Assembly: GCF_005239225.2 (NCBI RefSeq)
Contig: NC_133296.1
Location: 6,448,001 to 6,512,000, forward strand
DNA length: 64,000 nt
Reading direction: 5' to 3'
Source of the DNA: Populus alba
Lineage: Eukaryota; Streptophyta; Magnoliopsida; Malpighiales; Salicaceae
The notes under the pieces are model-generated. The model searched no databases. It saw only the letters and a program-made list of their open reading frames with translations, and was not told the origin of the DNA. Shown here one piece after another: positions 12,891-25,648 of the stretch. A program made the translations under genes and the position numbers. Positions within the stretch are counted from its first letter, which is position 1; each line of letters begins with the position of its first letter.

Positions 12891-13754
12891 TCAATATTTT
12901 AAAAAAATATCATCAATGCGTTATCATATCAATATTTTAAAAAAAAATATCATCCAGTATATATTATATTTCAAGTTTATGATTAATTTTTTTTTTAAAA
13001 TTCAACAATACTTAAAATATAAAAATAAAATTAATTTGACCCGTAACAAAACATGGATAAATAATTAATTGTATCCATAGTTGTGCAAGAAAATCGTTTT
13101 AAAAAACAACCTACTGAGAGAAAGCATGAGGAAATATAGATTGAGTTTTTCACGGTTGTGAGAGTGACTGGGCTTATCACTGGTCTAATGAGTTAATGGG
13201 GTGACTTTCATACTTCCTTTCAAAATAAGTTTTTTATTAGAATAAAAAATCCTATGATGTTTAAGTTAGTTAATGAAAAGGAGAATGTTAATGTGAAAAT
13301 AGTATATGAAGCAACATGAATATGTGTGGAGAGGGGAGTAGAGCACGAGTATGGAATGTAGCTTTGTGGCCCTGTGGTTTGCTCTATTGTTTTATATTAT
13401 GTTATTTTTCTTGTATAAACTTAAATAAATTTATTTAATGATTCAAAATATTTATAAATTTTTATTATGTAAATTTATCTCATGAAAAGTAGTATAATCA
13501 TGAAAAATGCTTACAAGATAGCTGATGGTAAACGGAGAAAAATGAGTCATGGCTTGTCATTTGTTTCAGCTCCTTAGTATCTCATTGGTGGCTGGGTTGG
13601 TACCCTTTACGGTGTCATGTGGGTGGTGGTGGGTTGCCGTTACCGGAGAAAGGTAGACGTTCTACGATCAATGATTGACTGTTTTTAAACTCGTTACTTT
13701 GCATTGTAAAGTGACCAGGCTATTGAAAACCAGGGCAGCCACCATGGGTTTAAA

Positions 13755-14466
13755 GCTTTGTTTGTTCTAGAAAAGTTGTTATTTTTAAAAAATAAATTCT
13801 GAAAAAAAAAAAATTAATATTTAATAGTGTTATGAAAAATAAATTGAAAAATACTTTCCAGTGTTTGGTTATGTTATGGAAAATGAACTGGAAAATAATT
13901 TATTAATGAATTAATTTTTTTTTCAAGTTTATCTAATAAATATAAAATATTTAATATAAATATTTAATCACTTACAATAAAAAAATGAAACCTAAAAAGT
14001 ATAATGATGAATTTTTTTATAGGCACAAGATAAACCATTATGGATTATTTGAGAGAAATAATAGCTTTTTTGGGAACAGACATAACAAATTAAACAAGAT
14101 CAAAGGATTTTTTGCTATAATTCTTACAGATCTATAAACGAAAAAGATAAAAACATATAAAGAAAATAATATAGAGAAATAGAGAAATTTGAGGGGAAAA
14201 ATAACAAAATAAAGAGTGTCAAGGATATGATTCTTGTTCTTCTTGCTTTTGTTTGATAAAGTGTTTCAAATATGTGTTTTTATGTAAAGATAGAAAGTGT
14301 TTTTCTTTTGACAAGGAAAGAAAAACACTTTTCATGTGATAAAAAGTAGTTTTTTTCTTTGAATCGGAAAAAAACTTTTTTTTGACTAACTTTCCGAATG
14401 GTTGCTAAACATTAAAAAATGAGAAAAATGGATTTCAGGAATTTGGTTTCCTTGAAACAAACAAGC
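13755..14466. mobile_element. MITE-like element, about 0.7 kb
   Basis: The left end (GCTTTGTTTGTTCTAGAAAAG) and the right end on the opposite strand (GCTTGTTTGTTTCAAGGAAA) are similar. The interior is AT-rich, non-coding, and holds palindromic TTTTC/GAAAA blocks. The boundaries are approximate. Confidence 0.4.
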
Positions 14467-14739
14467 GTAAAATAGCAAATTGAATTTCAAGATGGTAATG
14501 GCTAGAAAGATGGATTTAATATCATATGTAAGGTACATTGTAAATAAAATATATAAAAGAAGGGAAGAAGCTTGGTTCAAAAATTTTGTTTCTATGCACA
14601 ACTATTCTCTAAGATTCTGAAACACAAGATTTTCATTGCGGAAGAGAATGAAGACATAAGTATACACGAAAGACAAGCCCTTTTGATCCTGTGGCAGGTC
14701 AGGAGGTTCTGTGGCAATGCAGTTTATGGATGATGTGGT
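14467..14739 (-). other. SIG2 3' flank
   Basis: Immediately downstream of the SIG2 stop. Expected 3'-UTR, with no other feature visible. Confidence 0.4.
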
Positions 14740-17700
14740 TTATGAAACCATGTACTGCCTCAACTGTTTGGTTCTGTTCTTGTTCTTTAGCTTTCGAAAT
14801 GCGCTCAGCTCGATTTGCCGAACTCTTTCTCTACTGACACCCATCAACTCCCCAATCTCCTGCAACGTTTTCATCCTTCCATCCTCCATTCCAAATCTCC
14901 ATCTGACGACCTGATTCTCCCTTGGACTGAGACTTCCCAGAACTTTCTCCAGGTCCTTTCTCATAAATTCCTTCATTAGCACATCTTCTGCTGTTTCTGC
15001 TTCAGGATCTGCAGTCACTTCCTGGGGAATAAGATGCATAGAATTCTCAGCAAAACAAGCAATCTAAAAGATGCAATGACAGCTGCAAAAGTCTTGACAA
15101 AAGGCGCAAGGCCGAGGCAATAGGAAAGGAATTATACGGACCGAAAGTTTAAGATCCATGTTAAACCCCATCTTCTGGTCAAGAGATCTTGGGGCTTTTG
15201 GAGTTAGTAGCACAGCACTGAGCCTCTTCATCGAGAGCCCAGCTGCCTCTGCAACTTCTTTATCGTCAGGATGTCTTCCATTTTCACTATACAATTGTTT
15301 TCTAGCCTCCTTCACTCTATAAGTTGCATCCACCATGTGAAACTGTAAACTCAAAATATTGAAACCAAAATGTTAGAACAAGAAATGTTTAGTACAGACA
15401 AGAGCTAGTGAGTTGTTCCCAAAAAGCATACACCTACTACCTCATGTTTAAATCACATTTTTAAAGGCAAAATTTTTAAGCTAAGTCAGAGAAAGGATAA
15501 CTGAGAGTTGAAGTAGAACTTACCGGTAAGCGAATTGTTCTAGACCGATCTGAGAGTGACTTGCGCACTGCCTGCTTAATCCACCAGTGAGCATATGTTG
15601 AGAATTTGAAACCTTTTGATGCATCAAACTTCTCTGCACCTCGTACTAGGCCACGACATCCTTCCTGCAAGTAAACAAACAGGTTTTAGTCATTACTGCA
15701 TAAAGCCAGGAATATCACGAGTTTCAATTTCCCTTTTTCTTCTTTCTTGATTAGCTCTATTTATTGGGACCTTATGGGGTAGTGGAGTATTACATAAGGA
15801 AATATAACGATCTGGGTATTTGGAGTTATGAAGGTGTGGCTAGGGAACACATTGTGTTTTCTTGCTTGTGCTTCTTGGCGTCTGACATTGGGTGTATTGG
15901 GATATAGAAATATTTTGATGAATGTACAGGAAAACCCTCTAACCCCGTTTGTTTTTATATAAGGCAGTGCACACCTGAACAAGATCTTGGAGATTCATCC
16001 CAGTTCCCTGATAATTTTTGGCAATTGAAATAACAAGCCGGACATTGGATTTTATCATTTTGTCTTTGCAAAGGATGCCATAGTTTAAGCGCTTCCTCAA
16101 AGTTAACTGATCAACTCCAGCCGCAGCAGCCCACTGTGCAAAGCTGGGCTCGCCTCCAAATCGCTCCTTCAGCTCCTCCTCAATCCTTTCAAGTTTTAGC
16201 AGGTCCTAAATGACATTAATAAAATAAATGAGGCATCAGAAATCTGACAAGATTGAATAAAAAGTATACAGATGCATGAAGAATTGAGTTGACAGACACT
16301 ACCTACCCTATTTATCTCTGATTATACAATTTTCAACATTCAAGTATCCACTTTCTCACAAAAGGTCACGTAATTCTTTTTTTGTTTTATTAGTTAAAGT
16401 TTTTCTAATTATCAGTAGCATAAAAACTCATGTTGGAAGGTTCCTTAATCCCCCACATGACCTCGAATTCTCAAAAAAAAAAAAAAAAAAAAAACATTGT
16501 TCTTCAAATAACATTGTTAGTGGTTTATTCATAATCAGAGTATCAGACCTGTATTCCTTCTGACAACTCCACTTCTTCAGTAGCGCTGAGAAGCCTGGAA
16601 GAGCTGCTGGCTCCTCTAAAAAAGCGCAATGGATCAGACTGGTCTACTTCTTGCAAGGGCACACGCTTTTTCTTGCTGGTAGAACCGGACTTCACGGATA
16701 CGACATTTGCAGCAGCCTTTTCAGCTGCTCTTGCTCGTCTAGCTTTTCTTTCTGTTTGGCGCTTTGATCGCACAGCTATACCCTCCGAAAGCTGTTTTTG
16801 CAAAAGTGCAAGTTCTTCCTGTGTTGGTTCTAAACAATCATATTCTTCGGTCGGGTATTGCACGGAATATTCTTCTCTTAATCTAGTTTCAGCTGACACG
16901 GAATCTCCTATTATATCAGCTCGTTCTTTTTCAGTAAGCAGAGACCACATTGATGAGAAGGAATCTGTTGTAGATGCTATTGGAATTTTTGTTTCTTTCT
17001 TCAGAGAAGAGTAATTCTTAGCCATTTCAGCTGCATCTTTCGCAACCTTGACAGCAGTTCTTGCAAGAGCAACTGCTTCAGCAGCAGCAGCAGCAATTAC
17101 AGCCTCATCATTTGCGATAAGTGTTTCTGCAGCTAAACTAGTTCCAAAGGGTGGCTGCACACATATCAAAGTAGAAAATAGATTAAATTACCATATAACA
17201 CGGGTCATCAATAGAATATATCAGAAACAAACTGACTGCAGCAACTACAGTATTGTAACTATGATAGCAAGATCAACCAAAAGAGAAGATCATCAATAGC
17301 TTTAAAAAGAAAAGAAATCAATACAATTTGAAAATCTGATTAGCAAGGCCCTGGATGAACAGTTGAAATTTTTTTGACAGTGGTTTGATTAACAATAGAA
17401 CAAAAAAAATAAGGCATCTAGGGAGCTTACTATTAACTTAGTAGACCTAAATTTGAGAAATTAAGGTCATTTATTTAATGAAATGAAAACTCTATGCAAT
17501 GGCTAAAACAATGCACCACCACGACGTTCTGAGAAGCCTCTCTCCCAGCTTAATTACCAAATATAACAAATAACTATTATGGTTTTGGTTTTGTTGTGGA
17601 ATAAGTAAACAAGTTTAACAAGCACTAATCGCCCCCCCCCCCAATTTTAGGACTGCAGGTGCAGTAAAATCCCAGATAAAGCAAGGCTCACCTTCTTCTG

Positions 17701-18965
17701 GGGACCGATTCCCCCTATATACGTCCACGGTCTGTTTGCAGAAATTGAATCTGAATGAGGTTCTAAAGAAGGCAATCTCAGCTTCTCCAGATCAAGCACC
17801 GCGGTTGATGTTGATGGTGATGCAGAGGACAAAACGCATTGTGCTAGGAAACAAAATCAATGTAGTCTTAGAAATGACTGCACTCCATACAATAATCATG
17901 TTCCAGATAATCACGACGCATTTGAGCTGTTAAGTTAGGTAATTGTGTATAAAAGTATAGCAACTTGACAACAGCCCTCGAAAAAATATTCTATATGGAT
18001 GCAACAACATCAAACTAAAACCAGGAACACAGATTCAAACAAATGGTAATACCACCCCCATACAAACTACAGTTGCAAAAAGTTAAACGAGAAAATATCT
18101 AGTAGATGCTCGCTAAACTTGCAAAACAGTCAGCAAGGAAATTAAAAAGAAAGCACACTAAGGTTTATAAATATTTGGTGACTTCATGTGGCCATAGGAA
18201 TACTATTAGAATGTGTCAATCTTGCATTGGATTGGATTTTCTAATCTGGAGTTCTTGAGAATAGAATCCATATCGCTATTCCTTCATGTGAATACACAAT
18301 GGTGAGAGCAGCAATGGTGAAACAAAATAACTATAAATAATTCCAAAGAAAACCAGAAAACACCCATCTCAGTTCTAGCTGAAGCAAAGACATGTATTGA
18401 GGATACCTATCAAGCTACTTATAACACCAAAAAAAAAAAAAAAACCACCACAATTCTTATTGAAACAAAAATGTCGAACAACATAAAATTAAAACCCGCC
18501 CATTTCAGTTCTGGTATCAAACATAGCATTTGTCATAAGTTGTGAACAAAAAGAAAAGAAAAGAAAAAATAATCTTCCAAAAATATTACTGAAAACCAAG
18601 ACTTTCATTACTCGGTAGCATTCAAAAAACATAAAACAAAACAAATATCCATTTCAGTTCTGATTGAAATAAAAGCATTAAGAATTGCTTCGTGGTCAAA
18701 ACAAAGAAATACCCAGTTCAAGTATGGTCATAGCAAAGGCATTTGTGATAAAATATCAAGAAATGAAAATAATAAAGCAAACAAACAAAACCCATTTGAA
18801 TTCTAACTGAAACAAAGGCATTGGTAAGTAAGCAATGAAGGAAAAAAAGATGCAACAAAGCAACTCACGGAGTTGGGTATGGTTGGTGCCGTGATGTTGG
18901 AGATTTCTAAAATGTATAGAGAACGTGTCTGGTTGGCACTTGAACTGTGGCAGTAAACAAGACAT
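14740..18965 (-). CDS. SIG2: Plastid RNA polymerase sigma factor SIG2
   Basis: Seven minus-strand exons join in phase to 569 aa: 18965-18869, 17843-17692, 17154-16549, 16205-15975, 15664-15524, 15342-15142 and 15021-14740 (TAA). Arabidopsis SIG2 is about 572 aa. The start [13 protein letters not shown] matches the SIG2 N-terminus, which serves as a chloroplast transit peptide. Residues 84-285 form the plant-specific Ala/Glu/Lys-rich region up to DPLRFFRG and [12 protein letters not shown] (region 1.2). Region 2 lies around residues 330-405 ([36 protein letters not shown]). Region 4.2 carries the helix-turn-helix [20 protein letters not shown] at 528-547. SIG2 directs the plastid-encoded polymerase to some plastid promoters, including several tRNA genes such as trnE. 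GA repeats at about 19127-19144 lie upstream of the ATG. Identity and exon structure are secure. The exon 6 donor (GTCCGT) is weak but needed for phase. Confidence 0.96.
18363..18830. repeat. Degenerate ~75-bp tandem repeat in SIG2 intron 1
   Basis: A core like CCCATTTCAGTTCTGATTGA, followed by AACAAAGGCATT and an A-rich linker, recurs with changes at about 18363, 18445, 18499, 18575 (weak), 18648, 18711 and 18791. Spacing is 54-82 nt. It ends near the exon 1 donor. No frame is conserved between units. Confidence 0.6.
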
Positions 18966-19260
18966 TCTCTGCTGCCACTACTCTACCGCTACCAGCTATA
19001 ACTATTATAACTGTCTGTTTCTTGTATCATTCAACTAAGTGTTATTTCTATAAAGAAATACTCCATGAAAGAACTGTCTTCTTATCTGCTTTATTTCGAA
19101 GTTTTGGACTTTAAAACACAGAGAGTGAGAGAGAGAGAGAGAGACGAAGAGTGAGGTGTGGTGTTATTTGCTGGTGATAACATGAAAGGATAAGGGGAGA
19201 GCGGCTTCCTGCCTTTGCCTGCTGGCGAGAGATAGACAAAATGAACCAGTCCAATTTTAT
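18966..19260 (-). promoter_or_regulatory. SIG2 leader and promoter with GA repeat
   Basis: Upstream of the SIG2 ATG. It has a GA tract at about 19127-19144 and a purine-rich flank. The transcription start cannot be placed from sequence alone. Confidence 0.4.
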
Positions 19261-19539
19261 ATATTTATACTTGTACTTTCCAAAGGCATTTTTATTTTTT
19301 TAAAAAAAGAAAGTCTATGCTTAATTCCCTAATAACATATTAATTAGCCTTACTTGATTAATATATCAAAAAAATTGAAAGCTTGGGGATAAATTTATAT
19401 TATACCAGTAGAAGAAAAGAGACAAACAACTGCAATTACAAACAGCTCTCTCCAGTTTCAGCAATGTAAAATTTGATGAAAAGAAACTAAAACGTCTCTT
19501 GGTTTTACTGTAGACAAAAAAAAAAAAAAAAACATTGTG

Positions 19540-20380
19540 ATTAGATCTTCACGGTGTTTTTTCTTCTTCTATTCAATCCTTTGAGTTTTTTCACTGTTCA
19601 TTTTTTTAGATTTAATTCTTTCACATTCAAAAGTTGATTTGTGTTTGAACTTGGTGATTTGTTTTGGTTAGTTTGTTGTTAAGTTTTTTCTCATGTTGAA
19701 AAAGATTCTGAACTTGATTAATATTTGTTTTGATAAAATAAAATTTTATTTTATTAATTTAAAATAATTGAAGCTTTAGATATTGAATTTGAAACTGAAA
19801 AAAAAAAAATGTTCAACCTTTATTTATCTCACCTAATGTCTAACTCCTTCAAAATAGCAAAGTGCACTATCATTTTTTTTATATCAAATATAATTTTTAT
19901 TTTTTTTTATTGTTATTTTTAGTAGCAATTAGAGTTTAGTTTTGAAAATTTGATACTCGATAAACCATGACATGGTGTTTGAAATTGTGAGCATTTTAGA
20001 TGATGCAAAATGAAAAGATATATTAAAAAAAAAAAAACAATGACAATGCAATATAAAAAAATAAAAACAAAATATATTGTACGGGTTACAAAAGTTATCC
20101 GCAATGTTTTTTTATTTTTTTTGGTTTTTTTAAATTTTTTTAATCACTTGATTTTTTTTTTTTTGATCTTTTTATGTTGATTCGATCTGTAGAATTAGAT
20201 TTGATGATTTATTTTGGTTAGACTTGATATGAGGTTCTTGGGATATAAATAATAAGTTATAATATTAAGTTGATGTTTGATTTTGATAAAATAAAGTTTT
20301 ATTTTATGGATTTAAATCAATTGTAACTTTAGGGATCGAGTTTGAAATCAAAATAAATATTCGGTCATTTTTTTTTCAGT
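19540..20380. repeat. Diverged direct duplication (about 19600-19810 and 20170-20370)
   Basis: Two stretches share the order TTGGTTAG, then TTTTGATAAAATAAA-TTTTATTTTAT, then TTTAAA-CAATTG-AACTTTAG, then ATTGAATTTGAAA-like sequence. They are about 560 bp apart. AT-rich and non-coding. Confidence 0.5.
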
Positions 20381-20536
20381 GTGCATGGATTGTGCTTTTC
20401 ATTATTTTAGTCCCCAAGGTTTTTGTTTTCTCATTTATAGTTTTTATTTCTTATGGATTTTTTACATGTTTACATGCTCGTGTGTGCCTAGCTTTTTTTC
20501 TTATATGTCTAACCTAAGCATTTAGGCTATGTGTAT

Positions 20537-21024
20537 GGAACAACCTTTGATTTGTTTTTTTCCTTTTAATTTAAATTTATTAAAATTAAGTGATTTAAAA
20601 TATATTTATGATATTGTCTTATTACATATTGTTCACTTTTACTTTGTATTTTATAGAATTTTTTTACAATATCAACAAGCACTCTTTCTGTATAGCTCTG
20701 CATTATTTTTTTCTTAAATTTTATTAGAATATCTTTCCTCTATGTGCCTTCGAGAAAAGATTACAAGAATCTTCACATTTGGAATAACCTTTGATTTTTT
20801 TTTTTAATTTAAATTTTTTTACAATTAAGTGATTTAAAATATAGTTATGCTACTGTCTTATTACATATTGTTCACCTTTTACTTTGTTTTTTATAGAGTT
20901 TTTTTACAATATCAATAAACACTCTTTTTGAGTGGTCCTTCATTATTTTTTTAATTAAATCTTATTAGATGTCTTTCCTTCGTATACCTTTAAAAAAAGA
21001 TTACAAGAATTTTCACACGACAAT
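20537..21024. repeat. Tandem duplication, unit about 244 bp
   Basis: Copy one starts at 20537 (GGAACAACCTTTGATTTG) and copy two at 20781 (GGAATAACCTTTGATTTT). They stay alignable throughout, including AAGTGATTTAAAATATA, GTCTTATTACATATTGTTCA and AAAAGATTACAAGAAT. Non-coding. Confidence 0.85.
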
Positions 21025-21029
21025 ACTCG

Positions 21030-22800
21030 AGTAATGTTTTGTTCTTATATATATATATATATATATATGCTCACGTTGAAATTAATAACACGTTGTACAT
21101 TGGATGATAATAGTTGATTTGGATAACACATTAACATTAAAAATTAAATAAAAAAATAAACTAAAATAACTAGAAGTTTTATTGTTTCATTTAATGTATA
21201 TCATCTCACATGAGCAGCAATGTGGAATGCTACGAGCATCCATAATGTTTTTTTAATTGTTCGGAAATGTTTGGTTTGGTTCTTGATATTTTTTTTTCCA
21301 TTCTTGTAATTTTTTATTTTTATATTCTAGCTTTAGAACTTCATTTATCTCATATGAAGTTAAGAAAAAAGAGATAGAGTCATTAAAAACAAAGAGTACT
21401 GAGGAAAAAAATTATTGATTATATTTCAACCATCAAAAATATTAATTTTCAATGTCAATAGGGTTGCCATGAAGTTAAAAGTTTGATGATAGTTTGGGTC
21501 TTTAATCATTAAAAAAAACTAGATCAAAATCCACACAATTTTATTTAAATTCGGTTTGATTTTGATTACTAAGTACTAATTAAATGATGCTTTAAAGTTA
21601 AAAATAAAATTAATGAAATCTTTAAGATGTGTTTTTTTAGATAAATGCCGTTTCTTGCTAGCATACATGTCATTTATTTTTTTAGATAAAATTTTTGTTT
21701 ATTTTTGAAAAAATACTTTTCTAAAAATTATTTTCCTCGCTTTTTAATGTCAGGTAAACTTTAGAAAAATAGTTTCTCATAAAAAGTAGCCTTACAAAAT
21801 GAAATTATTTTTCTTTTTTTATATCCAAAAAGAAATACTTTCAGAACTCCTCTCTCTCATCTTATTGGTAACCTTATCAAAACACCTCTCTCAAAATGAA
21901 AAATATCCCAAAACATATTAATATATTACTTTGAGGTTTTAAATATCCTAAAATATATTTTTATACTATTTACCATTAACTAATTTGGTTTGTTTTTTCA
22001 ATGTAAAAAAAAAAATTACTTTGAGGTTTTAAAAATGAAAAACATATTAATATATTTTACTTAAAAAAATATTCAACAAGGCCACATGTCTATAATATAA
22101 TATTTAAAATATTTATATAGTTACATTTTATAAAATAAATATAATATAATATTTGTTTTTTAGTATTGCATTTTCTATATCTTATTCTTCTATTGTAAGT
22201 AGTAAAATAGTTATATTTAATATTTTATACAAGTTCATAAACTTAAAAAAATAATATTAATAAGTTATTTTCTATTTTATTTTTTATAATATAGCCTAAG
22301 ACTAAAAAATATTCACCAACTTATTTTTTATGACATTTTAAAATATTAAAAAAATAATACACTTTCCATGAAAACTATTTAAAAAAACTACTTAGGCCAA
22401 AATATATCAAAATCACACCTATTTTTCACATAAATACAGAATTTATCATGAAAATAATTCATGATTTTTTTTAATATATAAAAGAGAGAAGTACAGCTTA
22501 GTACCTATTGAATAATTACTTTCTTAATATCTTATGTAGTAAAAAATGGAAAAAGTCTATTATTATTTTTACTTGTGACAAAGTTCACAACTAATTTTAC
22601 TACTAGTATTATCATGCATGGTAAAATTATTAAGTGTGGGTAAGATAGAGAAAATATAAGTAAATGTATTTTTATTTTTTTTGGATAATGAATTTTAATT
22701 TTTTATGTTTATTTTTTTCAAATTAAATATATATAAAAAACTAATAATATTTTCTAATTAAAGAAAACACGTAATCTTAATAATAAATTATTTGTCAATA
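21030..22800. other. AT-rich intergenic DNA, no gene seen
   Basis: Includes a short TA run near 21046-21068 and a probable MITE remnant at about 21610-22400 (blocks such as GAAAAATACTTTTCTAAAAA and GGAAAGTGTATT on opposite strands). No protein frame. Confidence 0.4.
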
Positions 22801-22849
22801 ATAGCGAGAGTTGTAAAAAGTCCCTGTATTTATCTCTAATGTCTCACTA

Positions 22850-23442
22850 GCATGGGCCTAATTGTGTTCCAAGGTGGATTCAAGGGACCCACTAAAACAA
22901 AGCAGAGTAACCCGGCCCACAGGTAAGCCCAATAAATCCAAAATCAAGAGTTGATATGATGCAGCGACGTCTCGTGGACTGTGTATTTGTTAATATAGAA
23001 AGTGAGAAACCTCAAATGTAGTCCCAAGGAAATATAATCTTTATCATTTTCATCCCTAATCTATGCGTATTATCAATTAGATCCCAAATATCTCCTTCAT
23101 TTCGCAATTGAATCTGTTTTTAACAAGTCTAATTTTGGGTAACATATGCACTAAGACAGTGTCGATTTAGAGAAAAATCGACGGAAAAGTTAAAGAACAC
23201 GATGGTGTGCATATTTATGCACTGAAATGGTATCGATTTGTCGATGAACATTAAAAAAAGAAGAGACACTTGGGACCTAATTGATAAAGTTAACAAGATT
23301 GGTACTTAAGTGTATATTGGCTTGGGACTAAATTAGGTGTCGCTGGTTAATTATACAACCCCCACCGGCTACCGTCCTTGGAAAATCACACTCTATATTT
23401 ACTTCTCTAAAAAACAGAGCTGTAGAGAGAGAGAGAGAGACA
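22850..23442 (+). promoter_or_regulatory. Promoter and leader of the SWIB gene (site II elements, GA repeat)
   Basis: Contains TGGGCC at about 22855, GGCCCA at about 22914 and GCCCA at about 22927. These are site II-type elements typical of plant housekeeping and organelle-related genes (TCP targets). A GA tract at 23424-23440 sits just before the ATG at 23443. Confidence 0.5.
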
Positions 23443-24739
23443 ATGTCGTTAGCAGCATCTAGGGTTTTCAAGGCCTGCAGGGCACTCTTGGCTCCAGCCA
23501 AACCTGCTACTGCTTCCAAGACCACGGTAGCGAAGCCAAAGCCTAAGCCTAAGCCAAAGGCAAAGGCAAAGGCAACTTCTACTACTCCAGGACCACCCCG
23601 TGGAATACTCAAGCCAAACCCTGTCTCTCCTGTTCTCGGTGACTTCTTAGGTGGGGTCCCTGAGTCTTCTCGCGCTGAGGCTGTGAAGAAGATCTGGGCC
23701 CACATCAAGCTCCACAATCTCCAGGTCTCCCTCATGATCATTTCTTAAATCTTTGTTAAGAGCCTAGCATTGCAGTATATAAGTTTTTTTTTTTTTTTCT
23801 GGTTAGGGTTTTACTCACGCTCCTTTTAAATCCTTTTTCTTTTGTATTTTTGTTAAACCCTGAGCTTTTATTACTCGCTATAAAGGTCTTGCTAATTAGG
23901 GTTTTTAATGTCTGTGTAAGTTTAGGGTTTAGAATGGTATACGTTTTCCTTTCGTGTTTTATGTAGTATCGTGTAAACCCTAGGGTCACAATTTTTTTTA
24001 ATCTTTAAAACCCTAGTGGTACCTTGCTTCGTTTGTTTATTCTTTGTTTTAGGGTTTATAATCGTTTTTGTTTTAAAGACAACACTCATGCTTGTTACCT
24101 GCTTGTGAAATTCGTTGTGGATGGTGTGACGGTTTAAGGAAAATTAGATTAATAATTTCTTTTGTGATGTCTAGCATGTTTTGAAAAATCAGGGGCATTT
24201 GTAGACAAGACCTTTTCACTCTTATTGTTTTTAATTGTTGGTGTTGTTGGCATTGCAATTTGGATCTAAATTCAGTTGTGGCTCTGTGAACTTGCTAGAT
24301 TCTTGTGGTTTCTGGCATTTGTTTGTTAAAAGGGATTATCACCATGCTTCTCCCTCCTGCCGTCTCCCTTTCTCCTTGTGTTTTGTGATTGTATATGTGT
24401 CTGTAATAGAACTCATGAATTCAACATCAGGACTCGTACCAATGTGTGTAAATTGTTGTAAGATGTTTTTCAGGATTTGTTTTATGAACTTTTTATTCAT
24501 GTAGTGTTCAAATCAAAATAGATACGACAAATGGCTTTATCTAGTACATGCATGTAATTGGATATGCTTTGATCGGTAAATATTGAAATATGTGAATGTG
24601 CTTTTTCCTGCAGAACCCCACTAACAAGAAGGAGATAATCTGTGATGCAAAGCTAAAGGTCCTGTTTGATGGGAGAGACAAGGTTGGATTCTTGGATATA
24701 GGAAAGTTGCTGTCTGCTCATTTTCCGAAGGCTGATTAA
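23443..24739 (+). CDS. Small SWIB/MDM2-domain protein with lysine-rich (H1-like) segment
   Basis: Two exons, 23443-23724 and 24614-24739 (TAA), join in phase to 135 aa. The N-terminus (MSLAASRVFKACRALLAPAK) is basic, Ala/Ser/Arg-rich and looks like an organelle transit peptide. Residues 31-44 are an alternating Lys-Pro then Lys-Ala run (KPKPKPKPKAKAKA), like a histone H1 tail. The rest is a SWIB domain: LGDFLGG at 65-71, AVKKIWAHIKLHNLQ at 80-94, then NPTNKKEIICDAKLKVLF and ending LLSAHFPKAD. Small plant SWIB proteins occur in chloroplast nucleoids and nuclei, and one Arabidopsis member, SWIB-4, carries an H1-like motif. A DNA-compacting role in organelle nucleoids is therefore plausible but inferred. 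The 889-nt intron is rich in teloboxes. Domain identity is secure; location is not. Confidence 0.93.
23804..24057. promoter_or_regulatory. Cluster of six telobox motifs in the SWIB intron
   Basis: AAACCCTA or its complement TAGGGTTT occurs exactly at 23804, 23897, 23923, 23975, 24008 and 24050, within 254 bp, with one near match (AAACCCTG) at about 23855. Teloboxes bind Myb-type TRB proteins, which in Arabidopsis help recruit PRC2. They are also common near translation-related and housekeeping genes. Confidence 0.75.
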
Positions 24740-25648
24740 CTTCAGGAGTTAGGTTTTAGGAGGGTGGCTTGACTCTTCATGGAGCAAGCTCTTGATGACT
24801 TTATTGTTGAATCATTTGCTTGTTTTATGTTTTGATATTTGGCCTTTCTGTTAAGAGCCAAAATCCCTTGTTGAATTGCAACTTAACTAGTTCGTAGCTG
24901 GACATGGTGTAAAATTGGCTAGCAGTCATGGTTTTATCATATCTCCTCATTTCTTATAATATCAATTTGTTTTAGTTTTAGCTTATAATATGCTCTGATA
25001 ACGTGATCGATGTCAAACAAATACAAACAAACAATCACGCAACTCATGCTGACAGTGGATAAATTTGTTCATGAAGGGAGACCATTGATGAAGCCATGAC
25101 AAAGCGCACATGTTGAACTCAGAAAGGCAAAAGTGGAGCAGAATACCACAAATCTATAAACAAGACTGGCCATGTTTATACTGCAAGTAAAATCTAGCAG
25201 AGACTGAAGCGAGTGTAACAGAAGTAAGTTCCTTGTGAAACACTTTTGTTTGTCTTGTCAGTTTGGCAATGACATCAACTGCTAGATATGTTCGTAAGAA
25301 AAATGTGAATCTGCAAATCTTCAACAAGAGCTGCAATAAGCCACCCATTAATATGGATGTCGGGCAGTTTAGAGTATGGGCCTTAAATGCTGTCCAGTAA
25401 TCAAAATAAACTAGAAGAGGACCAACACTCGCTTTCACTGAGGATAAATCAATGTCCTAAGATAGAGGAGCAATTGAATCCAGGTTCAACAGAGGAGATT
25501 GAGACAACAAAAAGGAGGAGAAAAGCTAGAGTTAAAACAGATTGAATGTTTTGTCGACTAACCAGACTCCGAAAGAATTTTTGAACTAGCAAGTTTGTTG
25601 ATGACTTGATTTTACGCGTTCAACCGGCCATTGTCTTTCCTTTCAAGT
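24740..25648. other. Convergent 3' flanks of the SWIB gene and the hydrolase gene
   Basis: The two genes end tail to tail here, 909 bp apart. It should hold both 3'-UTRs. No further gene is supported. Confidence 0.5.

Noticed and set aside
16673..17299. Plus-strand Ala/Ser-rich frames
   Set aside because: Antisense to SIG2 exon 3, which has secure homology.
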